A program made the translations under genes and the position numbers. Below are positions 1 to 10,800 of a DNA stretch of 64,000 nucleotides, piece after piece (position 1 is the first letter of the stretch; the number at the start of each line of letters is the position of its first letter). Origin of the DNA: Sphingobacterium sp. FBM7-1 (GTDB lineage: Bacteria; Bacteroidota; Bacteroidia; Sphingobacteriales; Sphingobacteriaceae); assembly GCF_020687765.1 (NCBI RefSeq), contig NZ_JAJEWJ010000003.1, positions 248,001 to 312,000 on the forward strand, written 5' to 3'. The notes under the pieces were generated by a model. That model was not told the DNA's origin, ran no database searches, and saw nothing but the letters and a program-made list of their open reading frames with translations.

Positions 1-297
1 CGCCAACAACTCTTTTGGAGAGGTAAAACGTTGACCACCTGGGTAGCCGGTGTAGTGCGTATACACTTTCTGGCTTAATTTGTTCCCAGTCAACTTAACT
101 TTGTCTGCATTGATAACGATCACGTTATCTCCACAGTCTACGTGTGGGGTGAACTCCGGCTTATGCTTACCACGGATTACTTTCGCAATCTGGCTTGCTA
201 AGCGCCCCAAAATCTCTCCTTCAGCGTCAACAACAATCCACTCCTTGTTAACGGTGTTTTTGTTGGCAGAGACAGTTTTGTAACTTAACGTATTCAC
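1..297 (-). CDS. rplM: 50S ribosomal protein L13, N-terminal part
   Basis: Component of the large ribosomal subunit. The leftward frame reads from a GTG at 297 with no stop to base 1, giving the first 99 residues. Recognisable L13 signatures are [19 protein letters not shown], the [15 protein letters not shown] stretch, and [26 protein letters not shown]. No upstream in-frame ATG is visible, so GTG is the likely start. The C-terminal third lies outside the window; rpsI would be expected after it. A promoter matching the Bacteroidota consensus lies about 70 bp upstream. Confidence 0.96.
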   Translation of the reverse strand, partial: MNTLSYKTVSANKNTVNKEWIVVDAEGEILGRLASQIAKVIRGKHKPEFTPHVDCGDNVIVINADKVKLTGNKLSQKVYTHYTGYPGGQRFTSPKELLA

Positions 298-364
298 TTG
301 CTTTTGCTTAAATAAAATAATTAATAAATGTTCTATCCTTCTGTAATCGCTACAATAAGGTCTG

Positions 365-395
365 CAAAGGTACAACAACGAAATTAAAAATACAA
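365..395 (-). promoter_or_regulatory. Bacteroidota-type promoter of rplM
   Basis: On the minus strand a TTG (393-395) is followed after 20 bp by TACCTTTG (365-372). This fits the TTG-N19/20-TAnnTTTG consensus of the Bacteroidota primary sigma factor. It lies about 70 bp before the rplM GTG and is the best match in the gap between rplM and the divergent permease gene. Confidence 0.7.
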
Positions 396-502
396 GACAT
401 TTAATACAAAACCTGTAGATCAAGCCTCCTCACACAAGAATAAAATAAAAAGCCAAAAAAATAAGGCGAATTACGTATTTTGTCACCGTATAGCGTTGGA
501 TC

Positions 503-1597
503 ATGAAATACAAACAAATCAACAACAATTCCATTAATCAGATTATGCTGATCATTATCATCGTATTGATATCGATCCTTGTTTTCAGCAATCTCTCCTA
601 TTATCTACCCGGTTTTCTGGGAGCTATCACCCTGTATATCCTATTCCGTCGGTTCTATTTTTACCTCACGGAAATTCGGCACTGGAGAAAATCCCTGGCC
701 AGCATCTTTTTTATCGTATTATCGATCGTCTTTATCGTATTGCCCCTCTGGGCCTTAATCGATTACCTGATCGCCCAGCTCAATAGTTTTCTAGGCAATC
801 GCGACGAAATCATCGAAAAATTCAACATGCTGAAAGCCTACATGGCCGACAAGCCTTTATTACGCGATATCGATATGTCCGATGCCGCCCTCCTCGCCTT
901 CCTACAAAACCTGACCCGCTACGTGCCCAGCATACTCAATTCCGTCGTCGAAGTCGTTATCAATATCGTTGTCACGCTGTTCGTGCTATACTTCATGCAG
1001 GTGCATGCCAAAAAGATGGAAATCACCATTTATCGTGCACTACCATTCAGCCGCATGAGCAAACAAGAAATATGGGATGAAGTACACATGATGGTCCGCT
1101 CGAATGCACTAGGCATTCCCATTTTGGGATTCTTCCAAGGTATCGTAGCGATGATCGGCTATTGGATTTTTGGCGTCGAAAGCTATATTTTGCTCGGGTT
1201 GCTCACCGGCATAGCCTCTATCATCCCCATCTTGGGCACCATGACCATCTACGTTCCCATCTGCCTAATCGCCTTCGCGACAGGCTCCCTCGGGAACGCC
1301 ATCGGCTTAACCCTCTATTGTTTCTTTCTAGTCGGCGGTATAGACAATATCCTGCGCTTCACCATCCTAAAGACCATCGGAAATGTACCCCCGATGATTA
1401 CGGTTTTTGGAGTTTTATTAGGTTTAAATCTGTTCGGGATGCTTGGCCTTATCTTCGGCCCATTGATCCTATCCTCTATCGGCGTATTGGTAAAAGTCTA
1501 CAGTAATGAGTACGGAAAAGGTATCGTCAGGCATTACAAACGTAAGCGCATCGTACCACAGCAAGATCTCTCTCCACCTGAAAACGAAAAGAGCTAG
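503..1597 (+). CDS. AI-2E family transporter (PerM/YdiK-type membrane protein)
   Basis: A 364-residue polytopic inner-membrane protein with the family layout: two hydrophobic segments near the N terminus, another at about 70-90, a less hydrophobic stretch at 95-145, then several more from 150 to 340. The segment GLLTGIASIIPILGTM with its PILG is typical of the AI-2E/PerM family (PF01594). Members export small solutes or ions; the substrate here cannot be read. The basic C-terminal tail is cytosolic. It is transcribed alone and converges on folC with a 6-bp gap, leaving no room for a separate terminator. Confidence 0.85.
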   Translation: MKYKQINNNSINQIMLIIIIVLISILVFSNLSYYLPGFLGAITLYILFRRFYFYLTEIRHWRKSLASIFFIVLSIVFIVLPLWALIDYLIAQLNSFLGNRDEIIEKFNMLKAYMADKPLLRDIDMSDAALLAFLQNLTRYVPSILNSVVEVVINIVVTLFVLYFMQVHAKKMEITIYRALPFSRMSKQEIWDEVHMMVRSNALGIPILGFFQGIVAMIGYWIFGVESYILLGLLTGIASIIPILGTMTIYVPICLIAFATGSLGNAIGLTLYCFFLVGGIDNILRFTILKTIGNVPPMITVFGVLLGLNLFGMLGLIFGPLILSSIGVLVKVYSNEYGKGIVRHYKRKRIVPQQDLSPPENEKS

Positions 1598-1603
1598 AAG
1601 CCC

Positions 1604-2908
1604 TTACGCGTAGCTTTTCAACACCTCGGCAACGACGAAATTGCTTCCGCCTACAAAAATTAAATCCCCCGTCCGGTAGTTGGCCTTGGCAGCCGCCAGA
1701 GCATCCCGCACCGTAGAGAAGGCCGTTCCCTGCAAACCGTAAGACGTTGCTTGCAGCAGTAGTTCTTCGGCCGGCATCGCTCGCGGCATATCCGGACGGC
1801 AAAAATAATACACCGCATCTTTAGGAAGCTGCGGCAACATATGGCTCACGTCTTTGTCGCGCATCGCACCGATGATGATATGCAAATCTTGGTAGGCAGT
1901 CGACCGGATATTATCCATAACCTCCCGAATACCATCTTCGTTATGCCCCGTATCACAGATGATCCACGGCTCACGGGACAGCGTTTGCCATCTACCCTGC
2001 AAACCCGTATTGTGCGCCACCAGCGCCAAACCATCCCGCAACTGTTGATCGGTAATATCCCAACCACGTTTCCGCAATTCATCCGTCGCCGTCAACACGC
2101 CCAGAACATTCTTTTGCTGGTATCCCCCAGCAAGCCCCACGTAAAGCTCTATTTCCTGCCCGTCCACTTGCCGGCATACACCCAACACCAAACCTTCGCC
2201 CTGTCGCTCACACGTGCTCACCGCCAATTCTGTCGAAGCAAAACGCAACGGCGCACCCATTTCCAAAGCCTTACGCTCAAAAATATGCGCGATCGTTTCA
2301 TCCCGTTCCGATAGCACAACAGGCACATTTTTCTTAATAATACCCGCCTTTTCGCCCGCAATCTCTGCCAGCGTATTTCCCAACAAATCGGTATGATCCA
2401 TCCCAATATTGGTAATCACACATAACTCCGGTTGGATAACATTTGTACTGTCGAGCCGGCCGCCCAAGCCCACTTCAATAATCGCCACATCGACCTGCTC
2501 CCGCGCAAAGTAATCAAACGCCAAAGCCACCGTCACCTCAAAAAACGAAGGCTGTATGCTTTCTATTAGTTCCCGATGCCCATTAACAAAATCAATCACA
2601 TTTTCTTGCGGAATCATTTCACCGTTAATACGGATCCGTTCTCGAAAATCAACGAGGTGAGGCGAGGTATATAACCCCGTTTTATAACCGGCAGCAGCCA
2701 GTATAGAAGCCAGCATATGGGAGGTCGAGCCTTTCCCGTTAGTACCGGCAATATGAATAGATTTAAATTTGGTTTGCGGATTATCCAGTTCCTGGCATAA
2801 GCGCAGCGTATTATCCGTATCTTTCTTGATAGCACTTGCACCATCACGGGTAAACATGGGCAATCGAGCAAACAAATACTCGATTACCGCATCATACGTT
2901 TTTATCAT
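1604..2908 (-). CDS. folC: Bifunctional folylpolyglutamate/dihydrofolate synthase
   Basis: Cytosolic Mur-ligase-family enzyme that adds glutamate to dihydropteroate or folates using ATP. The P-loop IAGTNGKGSTSHMLASIL, the SPHL and ERIRING segments and the conserved TNIGMDHTDLLG are all present. The frame is open further upstream, but the ATG at 2908 (MIKTYDAVIEYLF) is preferred because it matches the family N terminus and avoids overlapping the TonB-like gene that ends at 2916. At 434 residues it is of normal length. It is the last gene of the leftward run that begins with the TPR protein, though it may be only a passenger of that operon. Confidence 0.95.
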   Translation of the reverse strand: MIKTYDAVIEYLFARLPMFTRDGASAIKKDTDNTLRLCQELDNPQTKFKSIHIAGTNGKGSTSHMLASILAAAGYKTGLYTSPHLVDFRERIRINGEMIPQENVIDFVNGHRELIESIQPSFFEVTVALAFDYFAREQVDVAIIEVGLGGRLDSTNVIQPELCVITNIGMDHTDLLGNTLAEIAGEKAGIIKKNVPVVLSERDETIAHIFERKALEMGAPLRFASTELAVSTCERQGEGLVLGVCRQVDGQEIELYVGLAGGYQQKNVLGVLTATDELRKRGWDITDQQLRDGLALVAHNTGLQGRWQTLSREPWIICDTGHNEDGIREVMDNIRSTAYQDLHIIIGAMRDKDVSHMLPQLPKDAVYYFCRPDMPRAMPAEELLLQATSYGLQGTAFSTVRDALAAAKANYRTGDLIFVGGSNFVVAEVLKSYA

Positions 2909-2915
2909 GGGTAAC

Positions 2916-3737
2916 TTACCTTGCTCTGAAGTTAAACACCAGCGTTCCCTGCTGAGATTCCGGCGCATTCGGTAATTGGTTCAAGCGCGCAGCCATTACC
3001 GCCCGTTCGATCTTTTCCCATAAACCCGGTTCCGATAAAGTCGTTCCCGACCGACCCGCGCGCGCAGACGTAATCCGGCCCTCTTTATTGACGGTAAATA
3101 ACACCACCACACGCCCCGGGCGCTGCCCCCTATCATCAAACTTAGGCGGTACCGCCCAATTTCTATTTTCGATAGACAGCATCATGTTGCCATCCCCCGA
3201 ACCACCTTCACCATAATTACTGGCCAACGGATCTCCCAAATTACTCCCTTGATTTCCGGCCGTTGTGCCCGTACCATCACCTTTGCCGGTCGCATTATTT
3301 TGCTTACCCTTATATAAAGCATTGGGGTTAACTGCTGGTTTCGATTCTTTTTTCTCCGGCGTCGCTACATCCGCGTTCGCCACCACCTTTTTCTCTTGCT
3401 TGGGCACCGCAGGCGCATCGTCCAAATCCTGTGTCGCCACCACCTTATCCGTCACCTGTTGCGATGGCGTCGGAACAGGAGTCGTATTGGGATCGACTCG
3501 ATCCGGCTGCACATTGTTAGCTTCTTCGCTCATTGAGGGCTCATCTACACTCATATAATCCTCCCCCATACCCTCTTCGGCCGTACCATAATTAACAATG
3601 ATCCCCCCCATACCATACCGCGGTATATCTCCTCCGAAAACAATGAAAAAACCGATCAACACCAATAAACCCATCACCGCAGTCGATAACCCGATTGCTT
3701 TGGGCATATTGTTTTCCTCTTGTGAATGGTAGTACAT
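2916..3737 (-). CDS. TonB-like energy transducer
   Basis: A 273-residue protein with a short N-terminal cytosolic segment, one transmembrane helix (about 17-35), a long Pro/Glu/Thr/Gly-rich periplasmic linker and a C-terminal domain of about 80 residues containing VNKEGRITSARAG, as in TonB/TolA C-terminal domains. It would span the periplasm and pass proton-motive energy from ExbB/ExbD, encoded just upstream, to outer-membrane partners. Two starts are possible: 3737 (MYYHSQEENNMPKA) or 3707 (MPKA). The EENN-PKA segment looks like part of the family N terminus, so the longer form is kept. The divergent C-terminal domain could suit a partner other than a standard TonB receptor. Confidence 0.85.
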   Translation of the reverse strand: MYYHSQEENNMPKAIGLSTAVMGLLVLIGFFIVFGGDIPRYGMGGIIVNYGTAEEGMGEDYMSVDEPSMSEEANNVQPDRVDPNTTPVPTPSQQVTDKVVATQDLDDAPAVPKQEKKVVANADVATPEKKESKPAVNPNALYKGKQNNATGKGDGTGTTAGNQGSNLGDPLASNYGEGGSGDGNMMLSIENRNWAVPPKFDDRGQRPGRVVVLFTVNKEGRITSARAGRSGTTLSEPGLWEKIERAVMAARLNQLPNAPESQQGTLVFNFRAR

Positions 3738-3785
3738 ATGTATCTAATTTACCTTTTGACCCCTTATAGCAGCGATCGTTTAATC

Positions 3786-4193
3786 TTAATCTCTCTTCGG
3801 TTCCGTTGCCAGAACCATCCGTACGCCGTTTCTATTGGCTACATCCATCACCGCGATGACATTCTGGATAGGCACTGTACTGTCTGCGTATAGCATAATC
3901 GTCAGTTCCTCGCCATTCGCAATACTCGATTGAATGATAGGCTCCAGTTGCTCCAAACTCACCGGCTGTTTATCTACGTGATACAACAGGTCTGCCGTAA
4001 TCGAAACCGTCATCGTTTTTTTCGCGACAGACTGTTCCCCAGCGCTAGATTTCGGCAACAACAGCTTCACCACCTGCGGATTCGCTACCGCAGAAGCCAA
4101 CAAGAAGAACAACATCAAAAAGAACATGATATCGTTCAGCGCTGCTGTGTGTACCTCTGCTGTAGGTTTATGTCGTCTATTCCTTAAATTCAT
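3786..4193 (-). CDS. exbD: ExbD/TolR family biopolymer transport protein
   Basis: A 135-residue inner-membrane protein with a basic N terminus, one transmembrane helix (about 20-40) and a periplasmic domain. ExbD-like features are the Asp in the LNDIMFFLMLFFLL segment (D21), the residue class essential for proton coupling, and the C-terminal VIAVMDVANRNGVRMVLATEP. It starts 10 bp after exbB and should form the proton channel with it. It could equally be called TolR; the adjacent TonB-like gene favours ExbD. Confidence 0.93.
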   Translation of the reverse strand: MNLRNRRHKPTAEVHTAALNDIMFFLMLFFLLASAVANPQVVKLLLPKSSAGEQSVAKKTMTVSITADLLYHVDKQPVSLEQLEPIIQSSIANGEELTIMLYADSTVPIQNVIAVMDVANRNGVRMVLATEPKRD

Positions 4194-4203
4194 TCCTCAA
4201 AAA

Positions 4204-4896
4204 TTATGCACCCGGTTCGTCCAATAAATCGATAAATTCTACCGCATCTGTTTCCATACGGAGGATCAGTCTCTCTACCATCATATTCAATACATGGTAA
4301 CCGATATACGCCAAAATACCGACCGTCAAACCACTCGCCGACGCGATCATCTTCACATACAGACCTCCAGAAACTGTACCGATATCAATACCACCGGCCA
4401 ATTCCACTTCGCGAAAAATCTGGATGACCCCGAAAATCGTACCCACGAATCCCATCATCGGTGCAATACCCGCCACAATACCTAAGATATTAATATTCTT
4501 TTCCAGCTTAGAAACCTCCAGCTTGCCTGCATTTTCGATAGCCCCTTCTATATCCTTAATCGGTCTACCTACCCGAGACAAACCTTTTTGGAGCATCCGG
4601 CCCAAAGCCGAATTATTCGACCGGCATACCGCCAACGCCGCATCGAGACGACCGGACATGACGTTACTTTTTACCTGAGACATCAAACCCGTGTCCGATT
4701 TTGTCGCTTTTCGAATCGTGATATACCGTTCAAAAAAGATAACCAGCGCGAGAAACAAAAGAAAGGTAATCGGAATCATGATCCATCCCCCTTTCATCAA
4801 CATCTGAATCATGTTCAGGTTCTCTTCCGTTGTAGCTAATTGTATAGCCTGTTGTTGAACTGTGTTCAAAGAATCCATCTCTTGCATAAATGACAT
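4204..4896 (-). CDS. exbB: MotA/TolQ/ExbB proton channel protein
   Basis: A 230-residue inner-membrane protein with the family topology: one helix at about 35-55, a cytosolic loop, then two helices near 130-155 and 175-200. The conserved block GIVAGIAPMMGFVGTIFGVIQIF and the SGLTVGILAYIGYH segment identify the MotA/TolQ/ExbB family. With exbD and the TonB-like gene it forms a complete energising complex in one leftward operon. Confidence 0.95.
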   Translation of the reverse strand: MSFMQEMDSLNTVQQQAIQLATTEENLNMIQMLMKGGWIMIPITFLLFLALVIFFERYITIRKATKSDTGLMSQVKSNVMSGRLDAALAVCRSNNSALGRMLQKGLSRVGRPIKDIEGAIENAGKLEVSKLEKNINILGIVAGIAPMMGFVGTIFGVIQIFREVELAGGIDIGTVSGGLYVKMIASASGLTVGILAYIGYHVLNMMVERLILRMETDAVEFIDLLDEPGA

Positions 4897-4935
4897 TGTC
4901 TTTTTATAATAATTGTTATGGGTTTATTTTACTAT

Positions 4936-6033
4936 TTATTTAATCTTATCCGGCCAGGCATCTTTGATATGATGACGCTGTACATATTTCAGAGCAGAAT
5001 CCACCTCCTGCTTCGTTTCGTAAGAATCCCAGATCACTTTCTTGCGGTTCTTCGCCAGGTTACTCGGAATCACCCGCACCTTCGGATAGCCCGCTTTATT
5101 ATAGGATTCCGCCTGTTCGTACGCCTGCGCCAAGGTTTTATGCGAACCGATCACAATCTGCCAAGTATGGTGTTCCGGCACCAAAAGCACCTTCGTTGGC
5201 CGTTCTATCGCGCCAGTATCGGCTGCATGCAGCCCCAGCGAATCCACTAAGCCCGTAGAATCTCCCGCCAGCACCAACGCCGACGAATCCTGTTCGTTCG
5301 CGTTCGAATCCACGAGCACAACCGGTGTCTGCGTGGTAGACGAAGCACCCTGCTGTTGATTCGTTAAGTATAAAGCAACGATAATACCCAATGCTACCAA
5401 TACAATCACCACATACCATATGGTATTACTACGTGTTGCCGGAACTTCTTCTTCTACAAACTCCGCCGGCGTCCCATCAGCCTCCGCTGCAGGCACCGCA
5501 ACTTCGGCAACCGTCCCCGCTTCTTCCTCCGTCGGAGATTCCGCCGATGGTACTTCCGCCACCACTGCCGGTTCCTCATCAACAGGCTGCGGAGCGGGTG
5601 GCTCCGGTTCGGGCGTTTCTACTTTTACCGGTTGGGGTTGTCCGGCGATGGCTTCAACAGGCGCATAATGGAAACCCGTTAAATCCAAGGCTTTAAACAC
5701 ATAACTATCCCCATAGCTTACCAAATGTCCCAAGTCATCGAGTTTTGCCTGCCCATCCGCATGCACCCGTTTCAGCAAATCAGCCACTTGGGCATCCACC
5801 ATCGCTTCCGCCTCTTCCCGGCTAATGAGCTCCAATTGCTGTATATACTGAACAAAGTCGTACCCTTGCTCGCTCGTACGGTCAAAATCGATGTAGGTGA
5901 GAGGAGGAAGATAGACATTCCGTTTATCATCATACGCCGCCGGCGTATGATTCCGCTTAAAAGACCCCAAGCCCTTTACAAATACATTCGGCTGTCTCTT
6001 TAACAGATTATATACGTTTTTACCTAAATTCAT
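4936..6033 (-). CDS. HU/CCDC81-type and SPOR domain membrane protein
   Basis: The N-terminal 120 residues (MNLGKNVYNLLKRQPNVFVKG and the KLDDLGHL segment) match the CCDC81-like HU domains found in Bacteroidota. A Pro/Glu-rich linker, one transmembrane helix (about 207-226) and a periplasmic C-terminal SPOR domain (WQIVIGSHKTLAQAYEQAESY) follow. SPOR domains bind glycan strands lacking stem peptides at septa, so the protein probably links a cytosolic ligand to peptidoglycan. The ATG at 6033 is chosen over 6045 because the domain begins there. It lies between the barrel gene and exbB in the same operon. Confidence 0.82.
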   Translation of the reverse strand: MNLGKNVYNLLKRQPNVFVKGLGSFKRNHTPAAYDDKRNVYLPPLTYIDFDRTSEQGYDFVQYIQQLELISREEAEAMVDAQVADLLKRVHADGQAKLDDLGHLVSYGDSYVFKALDLTGFHYAPVEAIAGQPQPVKVETPEPEPPAPQPVDEEPAVVAEVPSAESPTEEEAGTVAEVAVPAAEADGTPAEFVEEEVPATRSNTIWYVVIVLVALGIIVALYLTNQQQGASSTTQTPVVLVDSNANEQDSSALVLAGDSTGLVDSLGLHAADTGAIERPTKVLLVPEHHTWQIVIGSHKTLAQAYEQAESYNKAGYPKVRVIPSNLAKNRKKVIWDSYETKQEVDSALKYVQRHHIKDAWPDKIK

Positions 6034-6072
6034 CCTATGTTCCATGAACTGACAAAGTTAAATCTTCTACAC

Positions 6073-7812
6073 TTAAAATGAAAAATTTAAACCGCCTAGC
6101 ACGTTAAATCCAAGTTTCGGATAGTACAAATACGTTTGATACTCCGTATTGAAGATATTGTTTGCTTTCACAAATAACCCCAACTGCTTGGTTGCCTTAT
6201 ATTCCGCACCTGCGCTCAAATCAAAAAACGAAGGTACTTCCCGTCTGCTATACGTATCCGAGATGATCAATCCAGTAGCCGGATCATACTCAAACGCTTT
6301 TCCATAAGACACACCGTGGAACAACGCTTCCGCATCGATATATAACTTTTCCGAAATATTGAAACGGGCATTCGCCGCCAAGCGCAACTTCGGCGTATGC
6401 CAAGCCTCCTCTTGCTGAGCTGTCGTGTATTGGTCAATATTCAAACGACCACCCAAATTGATGAGTTCCGACAACCGGATATTTAACTCACCCTCCACAC
6501 CCACATGTTTCACCGCCTCATCGCCATTTCCATCATAAACCATATCAAACTGGAACGGTGTTCCCATATTGTTCACAAATAACGGCATACCTTCCAATTG
6601 CCTATAGATCGCTTTCACTTTATACCCAAAAGTCGCCCCCGCATTTCCTTTAATCCCTCCGAATACATGCAAGCGTTCCACCATGTTTCGAATTGCGAGA
6701 TTCGGACCTAAGAACGGATTCTGACGTGCAAAGTCTCTATAAGAAGCCTTTTTCACCCCGCCGTTCACACCCCCGAAAATATGAAAATACTCCGGTGCTA
6801 ACGCAAAGTCAACTTCCGCCGCGGGGAAAATATTAAAACTCGTGCTGTCGCCGAATTCCGGAATAAAATTAGCCCCTAACGTAATCGCATAGTTATCGCC
6901 TTTAAACCGGATGTACGGATTCAAAATCGCTAAAGAGTTCTTGGTTTTTCCGGCGTTTGCCAAATTATCCGTACCATCCACACTATTGATATCCACACTC
7001 ACATTCGCTCCCACATTAAACGCATTTACGCGCTTGTTCAGATAGGCCGATAAAGCAACCGACGTTTCTTTCGCGTCGAACTTATCACTAAACGAATACG
7101 CATCCAATTTTGCCGAATAGCTCAATGCTTCCGCATCATTCGGATCATAGTTACTGGTTAATTCACCCGTAAAATAAATATCGCTAAAGGTCTGCCCTTC
7201 CGGCGACGGGTTCAAGCTCGTCATCCGGTCGTTTGCCAACGGCACCCCATAGAAGTTGGTTGCATAACGGTTATAGCCCACTAAGCCATTTACCGTAAAC
7301 AGCGGAAGAATCCGTTTACCGAACACCCCTACCTCCTGACGCGAAAACTTCTGCCCTTCTAGGCTTCCCTTTTGGCTGAGGTGTTTCACAAAACCACCCA
7401 CCTGCATATCCTCATATTCATCGTAAGAGAAATACCCTTCGCCCAAGATGGTATTGAAATTTCCCAAACCAAACTTCACGTAGTTACTTCTCAGATCTAG
7501 CGTTTCCGAAAAAGGCGTTTCCTGCACATTCAACTCCTTTAGCCCCGTATTGATATCCAACTTTTTATCCGGAATATTTCCGTACGACAATTTCGGCATA
7601 TAACTCCGCTTATTGGTCATATCCGGACTGCGACGGATCTTCACCGCATCCGCAAGAATAGGCCTATAGTCTCGGACGATATCAATAGAATCGATCGTCA
7701 CCGGTCTGTCCGGAACGGTATCCCGTTGCTGCTGCGCATATCCCTCCACACCTATACCAAGTAATAACGCCATGATAGCGTAATTCTTAAATACTGTTTT
7801 ATGCTTCATCAT
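6073..7812 (-). CDS. TonB-receptor-like outer-membrane beta-barrel without a plug
   Basis: A 579-residue exported protein: signal peptide ending near GYAQQQ, a short N-terminal region and then alternating amphipathic strands to the end, closing with GFNVLGGLNFSF, a C-terminal aromatic as in outer-membrane barrels. Segments such as LFVKANNIFNTEYQTY match the last strands of TonB-dependent receptors. There is no recognisable plug domain, and the length fits a barrel only. It lies 11 bp after the TPR gene and just before the SPOR and ExbB/ExbD/TonB genes, so it may be the outer-membrane end of that machine. Substrate unknown. Confidence 0.8.
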   Translation of the reverse strand: MMKHKTVFKNYAIMALLLGIGVEGYAQQQRDTVPDRPVTIDSIDIVRDYRPILADAVKIRRSPDMTNKRSYMPKLSYGNIPDKKLDINTGLKELNVQETPFSETLDLRSNYVKFGLGNFNTILGEGYFSYDEYEDMQVGGFVKHLSQKGSLEGQKFSRQEVGVFGKRILPLFTVNGLVGYNRYATNFYGVPLANDRMTSLNPSPEGQTFSDIYFTGELTSNYDPNDAEALSYSAKLDAYSFSDKFDAKETSVALSAYLNKRVNAFNVGANVSVDINSVDGTDNLANAGKTKNSLAILNPYIRFKGDNYAITLGANFIPEFGDSTSFNIFPAAEVDFALAPEYFHIFGGVNGGVKKASYRDFARQNPFLGPNLAIRNMVERLHVFGGIKGNAGATFGYKVKAIYRQLEGMPLFVNNMGTPFQFDMVYDGNGDEAVKHVGVEGELNIRLSELINLGGRLNIDQYTTAQQEEAWHTPKLRLAANARFNISEKLYIDAEALFHGVSYGKAFEYDPATGLIISDTYSRREVPSFFDLSAGAEYKATKQLGLFVKANNIFNTEYQTYLYYPKLGFNVLGGLNFSF

Positions 7813-7823
7813 TCTTCCTATTC

Positions 7824-10800
7824 TTACTTATTCAATTTTTCTAAACGAGACTTCGCCTCTTGGAGCACGTCGTCTCCGTCATTATCATAATTATCGATCA
7901 CGCTCTCCAAAGTAGATTTCGCTTGGAAATCATCCCCTTTGCCGGCATAAGCATCCGCCATCAGGATAAATCCTTTCGCCACCCAATAGTCGTATGAAGC
8001 AAACGTATTTGAAATATCAAATGCCGACGCAATCGCTTTATCATATTGCTTGGCCTTCAACTGCTGCTCGGCAACCAAGTACTTCGCCTCCGCACCAGTA
8101 ATCGTTTTACTCATGGATGCCGCCATCGTAAACGCGTTAAGCGCATCGGCTGGCTTCTTCGTAGCCAAATAAGCCTTACCCGCATACAGATGAGCAAGCG
8201 CGATATCTTCCTGCGAAGACTTATCATGCTCCTTCACCAATTCTGCATAGCGCAGCGTCTCCACAAAATCGCCGATATGATAATAACTGACCAACTGGTT
8301 ATTGATCGCAAAACCATAGTTCGACTTATACTCCGAGGTCAATTCCAACTTACGCAACACCTGTACCGCCTCGTTGTACGCATTATTTTTTAGGTGTAAA
8401 CGCGCCACACTCACCAAAGTCTGTTCGGTGTAAGCGCTCGTCCAGTCGTTCATGATGATATTAAAATCATGCAAGGCTTCCGCATCCATGCCTAGTCGCG
8501 CATAACTCTCTCCGCGGATAAAACGCGCATGTTTTTCCTGAATAGGTTTCGGGAATTTATCAAAATACGCGTTGATCGCTTCCACAGCACCCTGATAGTT
8601 CCCCCGGTCGAATACCGTTTTCGCTATACTAAAGGTATGCGCATCCTGCTCCGCCGTACTCAAGTCACCAATATTCGTGCTCGTTGCATACCGGATATAT
8701 CCTGTCGCATCGTCCCTATCCAAATAAATATTTTCGATAGAACGCATCGCCTGTTGCGCCTCGTCGGTAATCGCATATTGGCTCACCACACGCTGGAAAG
8801 TCTTCAAGGCCTCGTCGTTATCATTTTTATTGTACTGCACCAAGCCGATCGTCACCAATGCCCGTGGCACATAACTACTGCGCGGGTAATCCTCAACCAT
8901 TTGCTTTAAGCCTTCAATAGCCCCGTCGTGATCCCCCATTAAGAAATAGGTATACGGGATTTCGAAAGCTACGTCATCCGCATAATTGGACTTCGGATAC
9001 TTTTGAATAACCGAATTTAACGTTGCAATTTTGGCTTTATTATCCCCTTGTAACCCTTGTATAATCCCTCTTTGGAATAAAGCATAATCCTGGCTCGCCG
9101 CATTCGAACTAATCAAACGGTTATATTGCTCCATAGCCCGGCCATAGTTTTTCGTCCCGAAATAGGAATCACCTAAACGCGCAATAGCATCGTTGCGTGT
9201 GTTAACCTCTAAACCATCTTTACCCCCGGTCGCCAAGAAGCGCGAGAAATAATTCGCCGCCGTATTATAACGGTCGTTACGGAAGGCCGCATACGCCAGC
9301 GCATAGTTAGCATAACTATACACATCCGTTTTACGCGCTGCAGGGAGTTGCATAAACTTGTTAAAATTCGCGACCGCTTCGCCATATTTCCGCACCTCAT
9401 ACATCGCTTCCGCTTTCCAGTATAAAGCTAATGCGTAAATTTCCTCATCGTAGCGGTTAGCTTCCGACCGCATGAACATCGATATCGCGTTCTCAAAAGC
9501 ACGTTCGTTATAAAACTCCAGCCCGCGGTAATAGGTCACCTTTTGGTAGGCCGCATTCGCATCCCGCCCACGCTTTCCAATACTCTCCAAGATATCTACC
9601 GCCGCCCGGTAATTTTTTGTACTCAACAAGACCTCCGCCAACAAGGTTTTAGCCTCTTCCAAACGCTCCGCGCGCGGATACGTTTCCAAGTATTCCTGCG
9701 TGGCATCCAGCGCTACCTGATGGAATTCCAACTCATAAGAAAGCTTCGCATAATTAAAAAGCCCCTCTTCTTTCAATTCCGGATCAAAATCCAGTTTCGA
9801 AGCCCGGAAAAATGCGTTACGCGCACTCTGTTTATTACCTGTTTTCAAAAAAGCATCCCCTAACGTAATCATCGCACTCTGGTAATACGCATCTGGTTCA
9901 TTTAATTTCTCCAGTTCCGTAATGGCCTTTTCGTAATCTTTCAGGCGGTAAGCAATATAACCGATCTGGTAGCTATCTTGATTGTTTTGTGTTTTACCCT
10001 GATCCTGCGCCTGAAACTTATCATAATAACTTTTCGACTTCTCTAAATCCCCCTTAATAAAATACGTTGCCGCTACAATACGAAACAGCTCCGTTTCATT
10101 TTCCTGCTGCGTACGATCCAAGATCGGCAGGGCATAATTCAAGACATCATCATACCGTTTATCCAAGAAATAAAGCGCCGTAATATAATACGGATAGCTA
10201 TTTTCATAGGCTTTCGAGCCGTCGAGCCGCTCAAACTCATTTAATGCCGTCTTGTATTCCGCATCTAAGTAGGCCAGGTAAGCGTAATAATAAATAGACG
10301 CTTCCTGGTATTGCCCACGCTCGTCCTTCAAACGCTCAAACAGCGGCTTAGAGGCCGCATAATCGCCCGTCATAAACTTCGCGTAGCCCAATTTAAAACG
10401 GTACTCTACATTTTCTGCTCCCGCCAAGTTCCGGCTATCAATCTTTTCAAACCACTCGATCGCCTTCCCATAATCTTTCTTCGCATAGTACGACCGACCA
10501 ATCTGGAAATAGGCCGCTTTCGAATTCGCACTCGCCGGATAATCTTTAATATATTTCAAAAAAAGTGACTCCGCGTTAGTATCCCCCAACTCCAGTGCAC
10601 AAATGGCTTGATAGAAGCGAACATTCTCTTTGATCAGGGTCAACTCCTCCGTTTCATCCAGTTGCAAAGTCGATTTAGTCCGGACGTCCTCCACCCGGTC
10701 AAACTGCTTCGCAGCGGAACTAAATTTCCCTCGTTCAAACAACTCCATTCCGGATTTGTATGCATTGTTTATTTGTTGCCAGGCGGTCTGCTGCCCAAAG

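Noticed and set aside
80..283. Rightward open frame of 67 codons at the window start
   Set aside because: It is antisense to the clear rplM frame on the minus strand.
1841..2314. Rightward open frame of 157 codons inside folC
   Set aside because: Composition is that of an antisense shadow (no domain, His/Pro/Arg/Thr-rich) and folC is certain.
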